This document shows, in pieces, positions 1 to 8,631 of a DNA stretch of 64,000 bases. Positions within the stretch are counted from its first letter, which is position 1. Each line of letters opens with the position of its first letter. The notes below the pieces were generated by a model that did not search any database, had not been told where the DNA came from, and saw only the letters and a program-made list of their open reading frames with translations. The stretch is from JAIVJM01 sp963816985 (GTDB lineage: Bacteria; Acidobacteriota; Blastocatellia; Pyrinomonadales; Pyrinomonadaceae): assembly GCA_963816985.1 (NCBI GenBank), contig CAWFMF010000001.1:9955-73954 (forward strand), in the 5' to 3' direction. Position numbers and translations under genes: made by a program.

Positions 1-1267
1 TGTAGTAGAAAAGATTCGTCACGACCGCCGCCTGATTCGTGGCAGTGGTCGGCGAGACGGTCGTGTCGAAGGTGAAGGTGAAGTTCTGGTTAGCGGCGGA
101 GGCGTGGCCGCTCGAGAGCCCGTTGCCGCTGGTCGTGTCCGGCGCGTTGTTGGCGTCGCGGTCGAGGTAGGCTTCGACGTTGTTGCCCGTCGTCACCGTG
201 GAAGTGCCCATCCATCCGGCGCTCGTGTTGATGACGGTATCGCCGACGAAGGAGACGAGTTGGCGCGCGCCCTTGTCCGGCGCTTCGATGTAGACCGTGC
301 CCTGCGCCTGATGGACGTAGAGGTTGCTGCGCAGGAGCAGCTCGCCCGTGTGCGCGTCAACCAGAAGCTCGTACCACTCGTCGGGGCCGATGTCGGCGTA
401 GACGTGCCACGCGAGCCGCGCCGCGTCGCCCACGCGCACGACGTTCAGCTCCGAGAGCACTTCTTCGTTGCTCATGTCCAGAGGGTTGGCGAACGAGGAG
501 GACTCGCCCTTGGCGTCGCGCGCGCGCGTCTCGGCGAACGAGGGGATGACTTCCCTGCCCGCGTGCTCGAAGGCTTTGGCGATGCCCTCGGCCTCGGTGA
601 GCGTCGGCCTGAGCTTGACGGTCTGCCCGTTGACGAGGAAGCCTTCGCGGACGGAGAGGACTTCGCCGCTCCCGTTGACGACCACCTTCACCTCGCCCTC
701 GAAGACCTTGATGCCGCCGACGGTCTGCGTGTATTCGAGGAAGGAGGTTCCGGCGTCGTTGTCCTCCTTGTTGAGCTTGAGGGCGCTCGTCGCCGACGTG
801 GGGAAGAGCGCGGCCTGCTGCTTGAGGAACTTACGCGCGATGTTATCGGGGAGGCCGGACTGCGGCTCGGAGAGCGCCGCCCCTTCGACGAAGAAATTCT
901 TCATCGAGCCGGTCTCGTTGACGATGGCGCGCACCCGCCCGCCCTCTGGGCGGCTCGCGCGGAAGTTGGCGACCGCCGAGGCGCGAGCCTGCCGCATCGT
1001 GGCGCCCTTGTCCTGCGCGGCTGCGCTCGGCGCGTCCACCACGCTCACGTCGGAGTCCGTGAACTCGCCCTTCTCGACGAGGCGGATGTCGAAGTTGGGG
1101 AGCGCGCGTTTCCTGCGCGCGCCGCCTGCGCCCATGTCTCCGTTGCCGGTCTCTATCTGTCCTTTTTGTGATTCATTAGTCTGCTGCGCGCCCGACCTTG
1201 TGAAGGGGAACGTCGCGGCGACGATGAGGGCAAAGCCCAGTAATCCAACGAGCAATCTCTTACGCAT
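1..1267 (-). CDS. M36 (fungalysin-type) zinc metallopeptidase, N-terminal part, truncated by window edge
   Basis: The frame is open from an ATG at 1267 to the window edge (about 422 codons), so the C-terminus is missing. A strong Shine-Dalgarno (GGAGGGAG) precedes the ATG. The product starts with a signal peptide (MRKRLLVGLLGFALIVAATF). Next comes an FTP/PepSY-like pro-region around residues 90-290, with segments such as GLPDNIARKFLKQQ and ADIGPDEWYELLVDAHTG. The last visible part, TTGNNVEAYLDRDAN followed by NQAAVVTNLFYY, matches the region just before the HExxH site in M36 peptidases. The catalytic HExxH lies outside the window, so activity cannot be checked. Probably an exported protease autoinhibited by its propeptide. 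Confidence 0.85.
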   Translation of the reverse strand, partial: MRKRLLVGLLGFALIVAATFPFTRSGAQQTNESQKGQIETGNGDMGAGGARRKRALPNFDIRLVEKGEFTDSDVSVVDAPSAAAQDKGATMRQARASAVANFRASRPEGGRVRAIVNETGSMKNFFVEGAALSEPQSGLPDNIARKFLKQQAALFPTSATSALKLNKEDNDAGTSFLEYTQTVGGIKVFEGEVKVVVNGSGEVLSVREGFLVNGQTVKLRPTLTEAEGIAKAFEHAGREVIPSFAETRARDAKGESSSFANPLDMSNEEVLSELNVVRVGDAARLAWHVYADIGPDEWYELLVDAHTGELLLRSNLYVHQAQGTVYIEAPDKGARQLVSFVGDTVINTSAGWMGTSTVTTGNNVEAYLDRDANNAPDTTSGNGLSSGHASAANQNFTFTFDTTVSPTTATNQAAVVTNLFYY

Positions 1268-1742
1268 GTATTCTCTCCCTCCGTCAGTTGCTGTTTGAGG
1301 TAAGGCAACAGGTCGCCCGAAAGTCGCGCAAGGCGCAGGCAGACGCCTTCGTTTGAATCAGGGGACATCCTTGCGGTCTTGGCCGTTTGAGGTGTGCCTT
1401 AGCGGTCTCGTTTTGCGGCGAACACGTGCGCCGCGCATACCCGCCCCGTCGCTGGCCGCGATGACGGAGGCGTGAGACTCCGCAGACGAACGTCTTGCTA
1501 CCCGACCGTGGCCGACCGAGCCGGCGGTCGCTGGACGCGCTGCGTTGTAATTAACTGACTAGCGTTTGAGGAATGGGCAAGAAATCGCTGCGACTGTCGT
1601 CTAACTTGTCGGAGTGGGGCGTAGAGTAACAAATTCCGGCGCGATTGTTAAGAGCCGGGAGCGCCGCGCCGAGAGGAAGAGAGAGAGTGCGCGGCTCGCG
1701 CGGGCCGCGCACTCTCACACCGTGGCGCGCGTCGGCGCGCGT
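1268..1742. other. Intergenic region with no supported gene
   Basis: This 475-bp stretch lies between the M36 peptidase start and the end of the small Cys-rich gene, both on the minus strand. It should hold the peptidase promoter, but I could not pick a convincing -35/-10 pair. The only clear structure is the hairpin at 1683-1716. Short frames here lack ribosome-binding sites and recognisable protein features. Confidence 0.5.
1683..1716 (-). terminator. Hairpin downstream of the small Cys-rich gene
   Basis: Perfect 13-bp arms (GAGAGTGCGCGGC at 1683-1695 and its complement at 1704-1716) enclose an 8-nt loop. It lies 27 bp beyond the stop at 1743. On the minus strand it is followed by a pyrimidine tract (TCTCTTCC) rather than a clean T run, so it is a weak or atypical intrinsic terminator. 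Confidence 0.5.
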
Positions 1743-1997
1743 TCACTGCTCGCAGAAGTTCTTGTAGCAGTGAGAAGTGTCCGTGTTGAAACCGTCGTAG
1801 CACCGCTGCTGCTGCGGCCCTTCCGGGTACTTGGCGAGGCACGTCTCGAACGCCTCCGCGGTCTTGCGGATGCATTCGTTGCACCTCTCATTGATGTCGC
1901 CGGCCCGCGCCGTCGGCGTGTTGTAAGACAGCGAGAGGGTGAGCATAGCCAGGCAAAAGGCTACTGCCGCGAGAAAGAAAACAAAGGGTCTTCGCAT
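1743..1997 (-). CDS. Small secreted Cys-rich protein of unknown function
   Basis: This is an 84-residue product. A hydrophobic N-terminal segment (VFFLAAVAFCLAMLTLSLSY) looks like a signal peptide. The mature part carries six cysteines, including a CNEC pair, so disulfides or metal binding are possible after export. I chose the ATG at 1997 (MRRPFVFF) over an in-frame ATG 15 bp upstream because GGAG sits about 7 nt before it. A hairpin follows the gene. I do not recognise a family. Confidence 0.6.
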   Translation of the reverse strand: MRRPFVFFLAAVAFCLAMLTLSLSYNTPTARAGDINERCNECIRKTAEAFETCLAKYPEGPQQQRCYDGFNTDTSHCYKNFCEQ

Positions 1998-2255
1998 CGT
2001 GGTCTCCTTCATTCAAGTCGGGACGTGGCAAGGCATTCGTCAGGGAGGCACATTCCTATATATAGAGTCCAAGATAAAGTCAATCTTTTTGGGCGGCGGG
2101 CGCGAGATGGACGAGTCGCGGCGGGAATGCGGCGGGGCCGCGACTCGCTCCGCCGACATCCCTGTTCGGTCTCTGGCATAATGTCCGGCCCGCGCGTAGG
2201 CGTACAGACTCTCCGGCGCGGCGCGTTTTACTGATTCCGGTTTGAAGGTTTGACG

Positions 2256-3479
2256 ATGAAGGCTTTGAGTTTGACGGAAGCCCGCGCGCTGCTGCTCGCC
2301 GCGCAGGGGCTCTTGCGTCGCCCGTTGAAGAAGGCGACGAAGCGGGACGTGCTGAGCGCCGTCCGGCGCATGGGCGCGCTTCAGATAGACACCATCAGCG
2401 TCGTCGCGCGCAGCCCGTACCTCGTGCTGTGGAGCCGCCTCGGCGAGTACGACCCGGCGTGGCTCGGCGAGTTGCTGGCCGAAGCAAAGCTCTTTGAATA
2501 CTGGTCGCACGAGGCGTGCTTCCTGCCCGTCGAAGACTACCCGCTCTACCGCCACCGGATGCTCGACGCGGAGTCGCAAGGCTGGCACTACTCGAAGGCT
2601 TGGGTCGAAGCGCACCGGCTCGAAATCGGAGCGCTGCTCGATTACGTCCGTGCGCGCGGGGCGGTGCGCGCCGCCGACTTCGAGCGCACGGACGGCAAGG
2701 CCGGTGGGTGGTGGGAGTGGAAGACCGAGAAGCGCGCTTTGGAGATGCTCTTCACGGCGGGCGAGCTGATGATTGCGCGGCGGCACAACTTCCAACGCGT
2801 CTACGACCTGCGCGAGCGCGTTCTGCCCGCGTGGGATGACCGCCAACTTCCTTCACATGAAGAGGCGCGGCGCGAGTTGGCCTTGAAGGCCGTCCGCTCG
2901 TTGGGCGTGACGACCGCCGCGTGGGTGGGCGATTACTTCCGCACCGACAAGCGGGAGACGAGGGCGACGGTCGAGGCTCTCGCCGCCGAAGGTCTTCTGC
3001 TCGCGGTCAAGGTCGAGGGCTGGACTGAAGCCGCTTACGTCCACCCGGACAACCGGAAACTTCTTAACGAAGCCGCCGCAGGTAAACTCGAACCGGAGTT
3101 GACGACGCTGCTCTCGCCGTTCGACCCGCTCGTCTGGGATCGTGCGCGCGCCCGCGCCGTGTTCGGGTTCGACTACCGGCTCGAATGCTACACGCCCGCG
3201 CCGAAGAGGCTCTACGGCTACTTCACTCTGCCCATCTTGCGGCGCGGCGCGCTCGTCGGGCGCGTGGACGCGAAGGCGCACCGGAAAGAAGGCGTCTTTG
3301 AACTCAAGTCCGTCCACGTCGAGCCCGGCGTGACAGCCGACGAACCGCTCGCCGACGACCTCGCACACGCCGTGCGCGAGTGCGCCGCGTGGCACAAGAC
3401 GCCGAAGGTTAGCGTGCTCAACTCCGACCCGAAGAAGTTCGCCGCCCTCCTGCGGAAGTCAATCGAACGAGGGTCGTGA
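2256..3479 (+). CDS. ycaQ: Winged-helix DNA glycosylase of the YcaQ/AlkZ family
   Basis: The 407-residue product matches the length of YcaQ (DUF1006, HTH_42) proteins. Family members unhook interstrand DNA crosslinks and N7-alkyl lesions. The catalytic Q-x-D signature is visible in LQIDTISVVARSPYLVLWSR near residues 43-62; QID is the YcaQ version of the motif, as against QxQ in antibiotic-cluster AlkZ. Other family blocks are EYWSHEACFLP and LLSPFDPLVWDR. The start at 2256 (MKALSLTEARALL) is preferred over a TTG two codons upstream because GAAGG lies 7 nt before it. It is a single gene facing the kinase at 3586, with no partner that suggests antibiotic self-protection, so general repair is likely. 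Confidence 0.88.
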   Translation: MKALSLTEARALLLAAQGLLRRPLKKATKRDVLSAVRRMGALQIDTISVVARSPYLVLWSRLGEYDPAWLGELLAEAKLFEYWSHEACFLPVEDYPLYRHRMLDAESQGWHYSKAWVEAHRLEIGALLDYVRARGAVRAADFERTDGKAGGWWEWKTEKRALEMLFTAGELMIARRHNFQRVYDLRERVLPAWDDRQLPSHEEARRELALKAVRSLGVTTAAWVGDYFRTDKRETRATVEALAAEGLLLAVKVEGWTEAAYVHPDNRKLLNEAAAGKLEPELTTLLSPFDPLVWDRARARAVFGFDYRLECYTPAPKRLYGYFTLPILRRGALVGRVDAKAHRKEGVFELKSVHVEPGVTADEPLADDLAHAVRECAAWHKTPKVSVLNSDPKKFAALLRKSIERGS

Positions 3480-3585
3480 GATTACGGCTGCGGTTCCCAA
3501 CAATCGGGAAGCTTAGACGCGAACGGAGACCGCCCCCACGAGATGAGGATGGGGCGCTCTGCTCACTCCTTCCGTCCCTCAGACT

Positions 3586-5463
3586 TCAGACCGTGAGCAC
3601 GTCGCGCGTCGCCTTGCGCTGCGAAATCTCCTGCACGAGGCTCGTGATGCGCTCGACGCTGAAGGGCTTGGGAATCACCCAGTCGGCCTTCGCGGCGGTC
3701 TGCTCTTCGGCGCTCACGGCGTCGCCCCAGCCCGTAATCACCGCCAGAGGGATGTGCTCGTCCTGCTCCCTGATGTATCGCGCCAGCTCCCAACCGCTCA
3801 TGCCGGGCAGGCCGACATCGGTCAGCACGGCGTCGAACTCCTGCTCGTCGAAGAGCGTCAAAGCCTCGTGGCCGTCCGAGGCCAGAGAGACTTCGCAGCC
3901 GTCGAGGTGCAGGATGTCCGAGAGCAGCTCGCGCACGTAGTCCTCGTCGTCAACGACGAGAATCCTGAGCCCGTCGCGCAGGTGCGCGGGCGCAGAGGAT
4001 GCGGCGGCAGCGGGCGCGGGCAGCGCCGCACCCGTCGCCACCGGGAACCTGATGCGGAACGTCGTGCCGCGCCCGACCTCGGATTCGACCTCGACCGTCC
4101 CGCCGTGGCGCATGACGATGCCGTAGCTCACCGACAGACCGAGCCCCATCCCCGCCGTCCCCTTCGTCGTGAAGAACGGGTCGAAGATGCGCGAGCGCAC
4201 CTCGTCGTTCATCCCGATGCCCGTGTCGCTGATGGAGATGACGACCTCGCCGCCGACTCTTTCGGTCGAGAGCGTCAGGCGGCCCCCGTCGGGCATCGCG
4301 TCCACGGCGTTGAAGACCATGTTGACGAGCACTTCGCGCAGCTCACCGGCGTCGCCCATGATGGAAGTGTTCGCGCCGATGCGACGGTTGAGCGTGATGT
4401 GGACGTTCTGCGCCTCGGCTCGATCCTTCCAGCGCGGGCGCGTAATCTCGCCGACCTCGATCATCAACTGGTCAACGTCAATCGGCTCGAAGTCCTGGTC
4501 GCGCCGCTGGCGGGCGAAGTCCTGAATGCGCTTGACGGTCTTCGCGCCGTCCTCGGCGGTCTGGATGATGATGTTGAGGCCGCGCCTCATCTCCTCCGGC
4601 GTCTGCGCCGAGAGCAGGAGCTGCGCGCGCGCCAGAATCCCCGTCAGCGTGTTGTTGAAGTTGTGCGCCACGCCCGAAGCCAGTTCACCCAAAGCCGAGA
4701 GCTTCTCGATCTGCGCGTAGTGCTCGCGCATGCGGTCGCGCTCGGCCTGCTCGGCCTGCGTCGCCGACGCCTCGATGTTCTTCAGGTAAGTCCGGTAGGT
4801 GAGGTAGATGATGAGGATGATGGGCGTCGTCAAAAGCACGTAGTAGGGGCCGGTTCTGACGACGATCCGCGAGGTGAGCCCCGCGGCGGACGCCCCGGCC
4901 AAGTACGTGATCGAAGACCAGAGGTAATACCTGCTCCACGTGTGCGAGAGGCTCTGGTTCCGTTTGATGGCCGTGAAAATGGCGGCGAGCCCGGAGTTCG
5001 CGATGTACTGCACGAGCGCCATCAGGCAGATGGCCGCGAGGAAGCTGCCCAGGTCTTCCGAACGCGGCAGTTCCGGGATCGGCCCGAAGAACTTGCGCAC
5101 GGCGGCCCCCGAAAGGAAGGTCGAGAGCGCCATGATCGCGCCGTTGACCGCGATGGTCTTCGGCTTCTGGCGGTACGGCAGCGACGAGTAGACGCCCTCG
5201 GCGGCGGCGAGGAAGACGGCGGCCTCGACGCCGTAGAAGAGCATGACCAGAAAGATGAAGGTGTCGGAGACGGTGATGTGGCCGCTGTAATTGGGGATGT
5301 TGATGGAGAAGCGCGAGCTGAAGAGAATCGCCAGCACCGACAGCAGAAAGAACGTCAGGTCCAACTGCGCGAGCGGGACGCGGTAGATGCAATAAAACAG
5401 GGCTCCGACGCCGCCGGAGATAACGAGCCAGATGTAAGCTTCGAGGATGCGACTTCTATTCAT
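3586..5463 (-). CDS. Membrane hybrid histidine kinase with C-terminal receiver domain
   Basis: About 625 residues from the ATG at 5463 (MNRSRILEAYIW). A GTG 63 bp upstream would add an Arg-rich leader and is less likely; neither start has a clear ribosome-binding site. The N-terminal 220 residues or so form several membrane helices (for example WLVISGGVGALFYCIY). A linker leads to the HisKA domain with phospho-acceptor His in ASGVAHNFNNTLTG, a form common in hybrid kinases. The ATPase shows the N box (MVFNAVDAMPDGG) and G boxes (DTGIGM, MGLGLSVSYGIV). The receiver begins ILVVDDEDYVRELL, with the Asp in AVLTDVGLPGMSG and the Lys in WVIPKPFS. No output regulator is adjacent, so the receiver probably passes phosphate on or self-regulates. 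Confidence 0.87.
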   Translation of the reverse strand: MNRSRILEAYIWLVISGGVGALFYCIYRVPLAQLDLTFFLLSVLAILFSSRFSINIPNYSGHITVSDTFIFLVMLFYGVEAAVFLAAAEGVYSSLPYRQKPKTIAVNGAIMALSTFLSGAAVRKFFGPIPELPRSEDLGSFLAAICLMALVQYIANSGLAAIFTAIKRNQSLSHTWSRYYLWSSITYLAGASAAGLTSRIVVRTGPYYVLLTTPIILIIYLTYRTYLKNIEASATQAEQAERDRMREHYAQIEKLSALGELASGVAHNFNNTLTGILARAQLLLSAQTPEEMRRGLNIIIQTAEDGAKTVKRIQDFARQRRDQDFEPIDVDQLMIEVGEITRPRWKDRAEAQNVHITLNRRIGANTSIMGDAGELREVLVNMVFNAVDAMPDGGRLTLSTERVGGEVVISISDTGIGMNDEVRSRIFDPFFTTKGTAGMGLGLSVSYGIVMRHGGTVEVESEVGRGTTFRIRFPVATGAALPAPAAAASSAPAHLRDGLRILVVDDEDYVRELLSDILHLDGCEVSLASDGHEALTLFDEQEFDAVLTDVGLPGMSGWELARYIREQDEHIPLAVITGWGDAVSAEEQTAAKADWVIPKPFSVERITSLVQEISQRKATRDVLTV

Positions 5464-5653
5464 AAGGTACGACGGACGGCGGCGCGTTGGGGAGGTACGC
5501 GATGTTCGGCGCGAGACCGCCGTCACTGTCTTCAGTCTAGGGGTTTTGGCCGGACGGCGTCAAAGGGTTCCGCACGATTGCCTCGCGGCTGACGAAGCTG
5601 CGTGCGTTCAGGGAGAGCGGGGGAGTTCTCAACGCCTGCCCTCAAATGCACGA

Positions 5654-5686
5654 GGGGCAGTTACTTCCCTTTCAAGTAACTGCCCC
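5654..5686 (-). terminator. Perfect hairpin downstream of the repeat-protein gene
   Basis: Thirteen-bp perfect arms (GGGGCAGTTACTT at 5654-5666, complement at 5674-5686) enclose loop CCCTTTC. It lies 48 bp after the stop at 5734 and could end that transcript. There is no T tract, so Rho-independent function is uncertain. Confidence 0.45.
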
Positions 5687-5733
5687 CGGCTGAGACTGAT
5701 GTCAGGATTTACCGCGCCACCGCGTCGCCCCTT

Positions 5734-6468
5734 CTAGTTCCCGAAAGGGTTCGCGTGCACGACGGTGTTGTTGAAACCGAGCCCGTCGCCCGTCACGACA
5801 GCCCCTGTAATCGTGATGTTCTGGCCCGTGATGACGCCGTCCACGACCTGAAGGTTATCGCCCGTCACCACGCCGCCGCTGATCCGGAGATTGCCGGAGG
5901 CCGTGAGTTCGCCGCTGATGATGACGCCGCGCAACGGGGCGACCTCGCCGCTGATGATGACGCCGCCGGTGTCGCTGTCCTCGCCGCTGATGATGACACC
6001 ATCGGTATCGGCAATCTCGCCGCTGATGATGACACCATCGGTATCGGCAATCTCGCCGCTGATGATGACACCATCGGTATCGGCAATCTCGCCGCTGATG
6101 ATGACGCCGGACGTGCACAGGGACGATTCGAGGGTCGCGTTCTGGATGGTGCCCGCGTTACTGAGCGCGGTGCTGTTCAAGACCCGGACGCCGCCGGCGA
6201 AAACGCCGTCCACGGCCACGCCGTTGACCGACACGCCGTGGGCGCTGATCTGGCCGCCGTTGCTGCCGACGACCGTCGCTTCCGAGACCCCGACCACGCC
6301 GTCGACGGGCACGGAACTAGAGCAGGGTGAGGACATTTCAACAGTCTGTGTTTGTGCCTGCGCGCCGCCGACGACGCTGAAGCCCGCTACGTCGGCGACG
6401 AGGATGCCGACAGCCACAGAGAGCGACGCCAGCAGTGACGCCGCAGGGGAGAGTAAGAAACGTTTCAC
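5734..6468 (-). CDS. Secreted protein with tandem 12-residue GVIISGE repeats
   Basis: About 244 residues starting at a GTG (VKRFLLSPAASLL) at 6468, chosen because GGAGG lies about 6 nt upstream. A longer frame to 6519 lacks such a site. A signal peptide ends near AQAQT. The middle holds at least six copies of a 12-residue unit, G-V-I-I-S-G-E plus five variable residues, three of them identical (GVIISGEIADTD). The tail keeps the rhythm with units such as VVDGVITGQNITITGAVVTG, which suggests a short-turn beta solenoid. Only two cysteines occur in the mature part. I do not recognise a family; a surface or matrix role is a guess. A sigma-70-like promoter and an AT-rich leader of roughly 175 nt precede it. 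Confidence 0.7.
   Translation of the reverse strand: MKRFLLSPAASLLASLSVAVGILVADVAGFSVVGGAQAQTQTVEMSSPCSSSVPVDGVVGVSEATVVGSNGGQISAHGVSVNGVAVDGVFAGGVRVLNSTALSNAGTIQNATLESSLCTSGVIISGEIADTDGVIISGEIADTDGVIISGEIADTDGVIISGEDSDTGGVIISGEVAPLRGVIISGELTASGNLRISGGVVTGDNLQVVDGVITGQNITITGAVVTGDGLGFNNTVVHANPFGN
5909..6110. repeat. 36-bp in-frame tandem repeat inside the GVIISGE gene
   Basis: The unit beginning TCGCCGCTGATGATGACACC is repeated every 36 bp. Copies at 5981-6016, 6017-6052 and 6053-6088 are identical. Diverged units start at 5909 and 5945, and a partial copy starts at 6089. Each unit codes for 12 residues, so copy-number change would keep the frame. Confidence 0.92.
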
Positions 6469-6649
6469 TGAAACCTCCGATTCGAGAGAAGAATTTATTT
6501 GAATGATAGATGTCAGCATCTATCCGCCGTGAGGATGGAACACACCACGCCTTTAATTCCTAAGTTATATAGTTAGTAAGACTGAAGGATTTTTACAAGG
6601 TCGGGTGACCGGTTCCTCAACTCAAAGTTGATACCCCAAGTCGGCGGGC

Positions 6650-6678
6650 ACTTTACTGCATCGGAAATAAGTTGTCAA
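6650..6678 (-). promoter_or_regulatory. Sigma-70-type promoter for the GVIISGE repeat protein
   Basis: On the minus strand TTGACA (6678-6673), a 17-bp spacer and TAAAGT (6655-6650) match the housekeeping consensus. Transcription would start near 6643, about 175 nt before the GTG start. Confidence 0.6.
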
Positions 6679-6800
6679 CCCTTTTGTTTCCAATAGTTAA
6701 GATAAATAAGTTTAAACACTGCCAATTCATTTGCAGCTCAACGGCGGACGCTCGCCGTACTCCGTGGATGAGCCGGGCTCTCTTCCGCCTCGAAATGAAA

Positions 6801-6843
6801 ACGCCCGCCGCCTCTTTAGTCGAAGGCGGCGGGCGTGTTTTTT
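6801..6843. terminator. Strong bidirectional terminator after the DegP-like gene
   Basis: Perfect 12-bp GC-rich stem (ACGCCCGCCGCC at 6801-6812, complement at 6825-6836) with a 12-nt loop. Six T follow on the plus strand and a shorter T stretch follows on the minus strand. The minus-strand DegP-like gene ends about 80 bp away at 6923. Confidence 0.8.
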
Positions 6844-6922
6844 AAGACGAGCTATCCGCTCTCGCCTTATCAGCCCGAAGGCGCGCGCCGAGTCCGGGCC
6901 GCCGGTCTTCGGCCCCCACTGC

Positions 6923-8432
6923 TTACGGGCGCAGGCGCGCGGTGAGGTAGAGCGTCCGACCGTCTCGCGCGACGAGCAGGAGCAAGGGGCGCGTGGCCGA
7001 GCGCGTGAGCGCGTCTCTTAGCTCCGCGAGGGTATTGACGGGCTGGCGGTTGACCTCTTGAATCAGGTCGCCGCGCCGGAGGCCCGCGTCCGCGCCCGGC
7101 CCCGAAGCGTCAACGCTCGTCACGACGAGGCCGCGGCTGTCGCGCGGCAGCTCCATGCGCGCGGCCACTTCGGGCGTGAGCTGTTCGATCCGCACGCCGA
7201 GCTTCCCGCTCTCGGTCGTGGGGTCGGAGCCCTTCTCGCCCACCGGCCCGGCGGTCGCGCTCTGCTCGATGGGGAGTTCGGCGAGCGTGGCGCGGAGCTG
7301 CTGCTCGCGGTTGTCGCGCAGCACGGTGAAGGAGACTTCGGTTCCGGGCCGCGTGCGCGCCACCATGTTGCGGAACGAGTTCGAGTCGGTGATGGGCACG
7401 CCGTTGAAGGACGTGATGACATCGCCGCGCCGGACGCCCGCGCGCTCGGCGGGGCTGCCCGTCTGCACGTTGCTGACGAGCGCGCCGCGCGCCTGCGGCA
7501 GGCTCAGGCTCTCGGCGAGGTCGGCGGTCACGGCCTGGATGTTGACGCCAATCATGCCGCGCCGCACCTTGCCGCCGGTGATGAGCTGATTCATCACGTC
7601 GCGCGCCATGTTGGCCGGGATGGCGAAGCCGATGCCGATGCTTCCGCCCGAAGGCGAGAGGATTTGCGAGTTGATGCCGACCAGCTCGCCTTCGGTGCTG
7701 ACGAGCGCGCCGCCGGAGTTGCCTCGATTGATGGCGGCGTCGGTCTGGAGGAAGTCTTCAAAACTCCCGTCGCCGAGGCCGGTCTGCCGCCCCTTCGCGC
7801 TGATGATGCCGGAGGTCACGGTCTGGCCGATGCCGAGCGGGTTGCCGATGGCGAGCACGATGTCGCCCACTTGCACGCGATCTGAATCTCCGAGACGCAG
7901 CACCGGCAAGTCCTTCGACTCGATTTTCAAGTACGGCGAGGTCGCTCGGCTCGTCCGAGCCGACGAGCTTGGCCTTGAAAGTCCGGTTGTCGGTGAACTC
8001 GACGGTGATTTGCTCCGCGCCGTCAACGACGTGGTAGTTGGTCAGGATGTAGCCGTCGGCGCTGACGACTACGCCGGAGCCGACGCCGCGCTGCCGCTCG
8101 CGCGGCTCGTCCTCCTGCTGCGGCGTGCCGGGGTTCGGGTTGCGGCGGCGGAAGAACTCGCGGAAGGTCGGGTCGTCCATGAAGGGCAGGCGCTGCGAGG
8201 CGCGCACCATGCGCTCCGAGCGGATGGTGACGACCGCCGGGGCGGCGCGGCTCACGACACCGGCGTAAGAGTTCTGCGGCGCGGCCTGCGCCGTGGCGGC
8301 TGACGTGCCGGGCGCTTGCGCGCCGACCGACGCCGCGAGCGAGAAGACGAAGAGGAGCGAAAGGAGAGACGCTTTCAAGCCCCCGCGCCTGCGGCCCTCG
8401 ACGTTTGCGAATGAAGTCGTTCTGTTAATCAT
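6923..8432 (-). pseudogene. DegP/DegQ (HtrA) periplasmic serine protease, interrupted by a 1-nt frameshift
   Basis: Read together, two overlapping frames give a full HtrA protease of about 500 residues. It has a signal peptide (SLLSLLFVFSLAASVGAQA), a trypsin-like domain, and two PDZ domains (cores RRGMIGVNIQAVT and LGVRIEQLTPEV). The triad is His in ILTNYHVVDG, Asp in DEPSDLAVL and Ser in NRGNSGGALV. The frame breaks right after the Asp: the DNA reads GCCGTACTTGAAA where GCCGTCTTGAAA would continue the protein, so one extra base is present near 7932. The two PDZ domains and all catalytic residues are otherwise intact, so this may be an assembly error or a very recent lesion. If real, no active protease is made. 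Confidence 0.85.
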
Positions 8433-8631
8433 GTGAACCTCACCTCTTTAGACAAATGGCTGTAAATACTTCGACCAGAGCGCCGGGGCCGCGAGCCCTC
8501 GACGCCGTCTGACGGCCCCCGTCGAATAATCTTTTGATGCCTGTGGGCCGCCGCGGGTAGCTTTCAATCTCCGCCGACACTTCCGGCCCCGTCCAATTCG
8601 TCGGACGAAATTTGTGTTAGGCTTAAGGCCG

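Larger units (their letters stand above)
6469..6922. other. AT-rich intergenic region: leader and promoter of the repeat protein plus a terminator
   Basis: About 450 bp with no gene. Positions 6469-6730 are clearly richer in A+T than the surroundings and hold the promoter and long leader of the minus-strand repeat protein. Positions 6801-6843 hold a strong terminator hairpin. I could not match the leader to any riboswitch class I know. Confidence 0.6.

Noticed and set aside
104..1298. Two long plus-strand frames (355 and 276 codons) at the left edge
   Set aside because: They mirror the M36 peptidase on the minus strand. Their products are Arg/Val/Ala-rich and show no family motif, whereas the minus frame has a signal peptide, propeptide blocks and a ribosome-binding site.
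3754..5592. 612-codon plus-strand frame over the hybrid kinase
   Set aside because: High GC produces long antisense frames; this one is low-complexity (Arg/Asp/Val-rich) and lies wholly opposite a kinase with all its boxes.
5909..6110. CRISPR-like array of 36-bp units
   Set aside because: There are no spacers; the 36-bp units are contiguous and in frame inside a coding sequence, and no cas genes are present.
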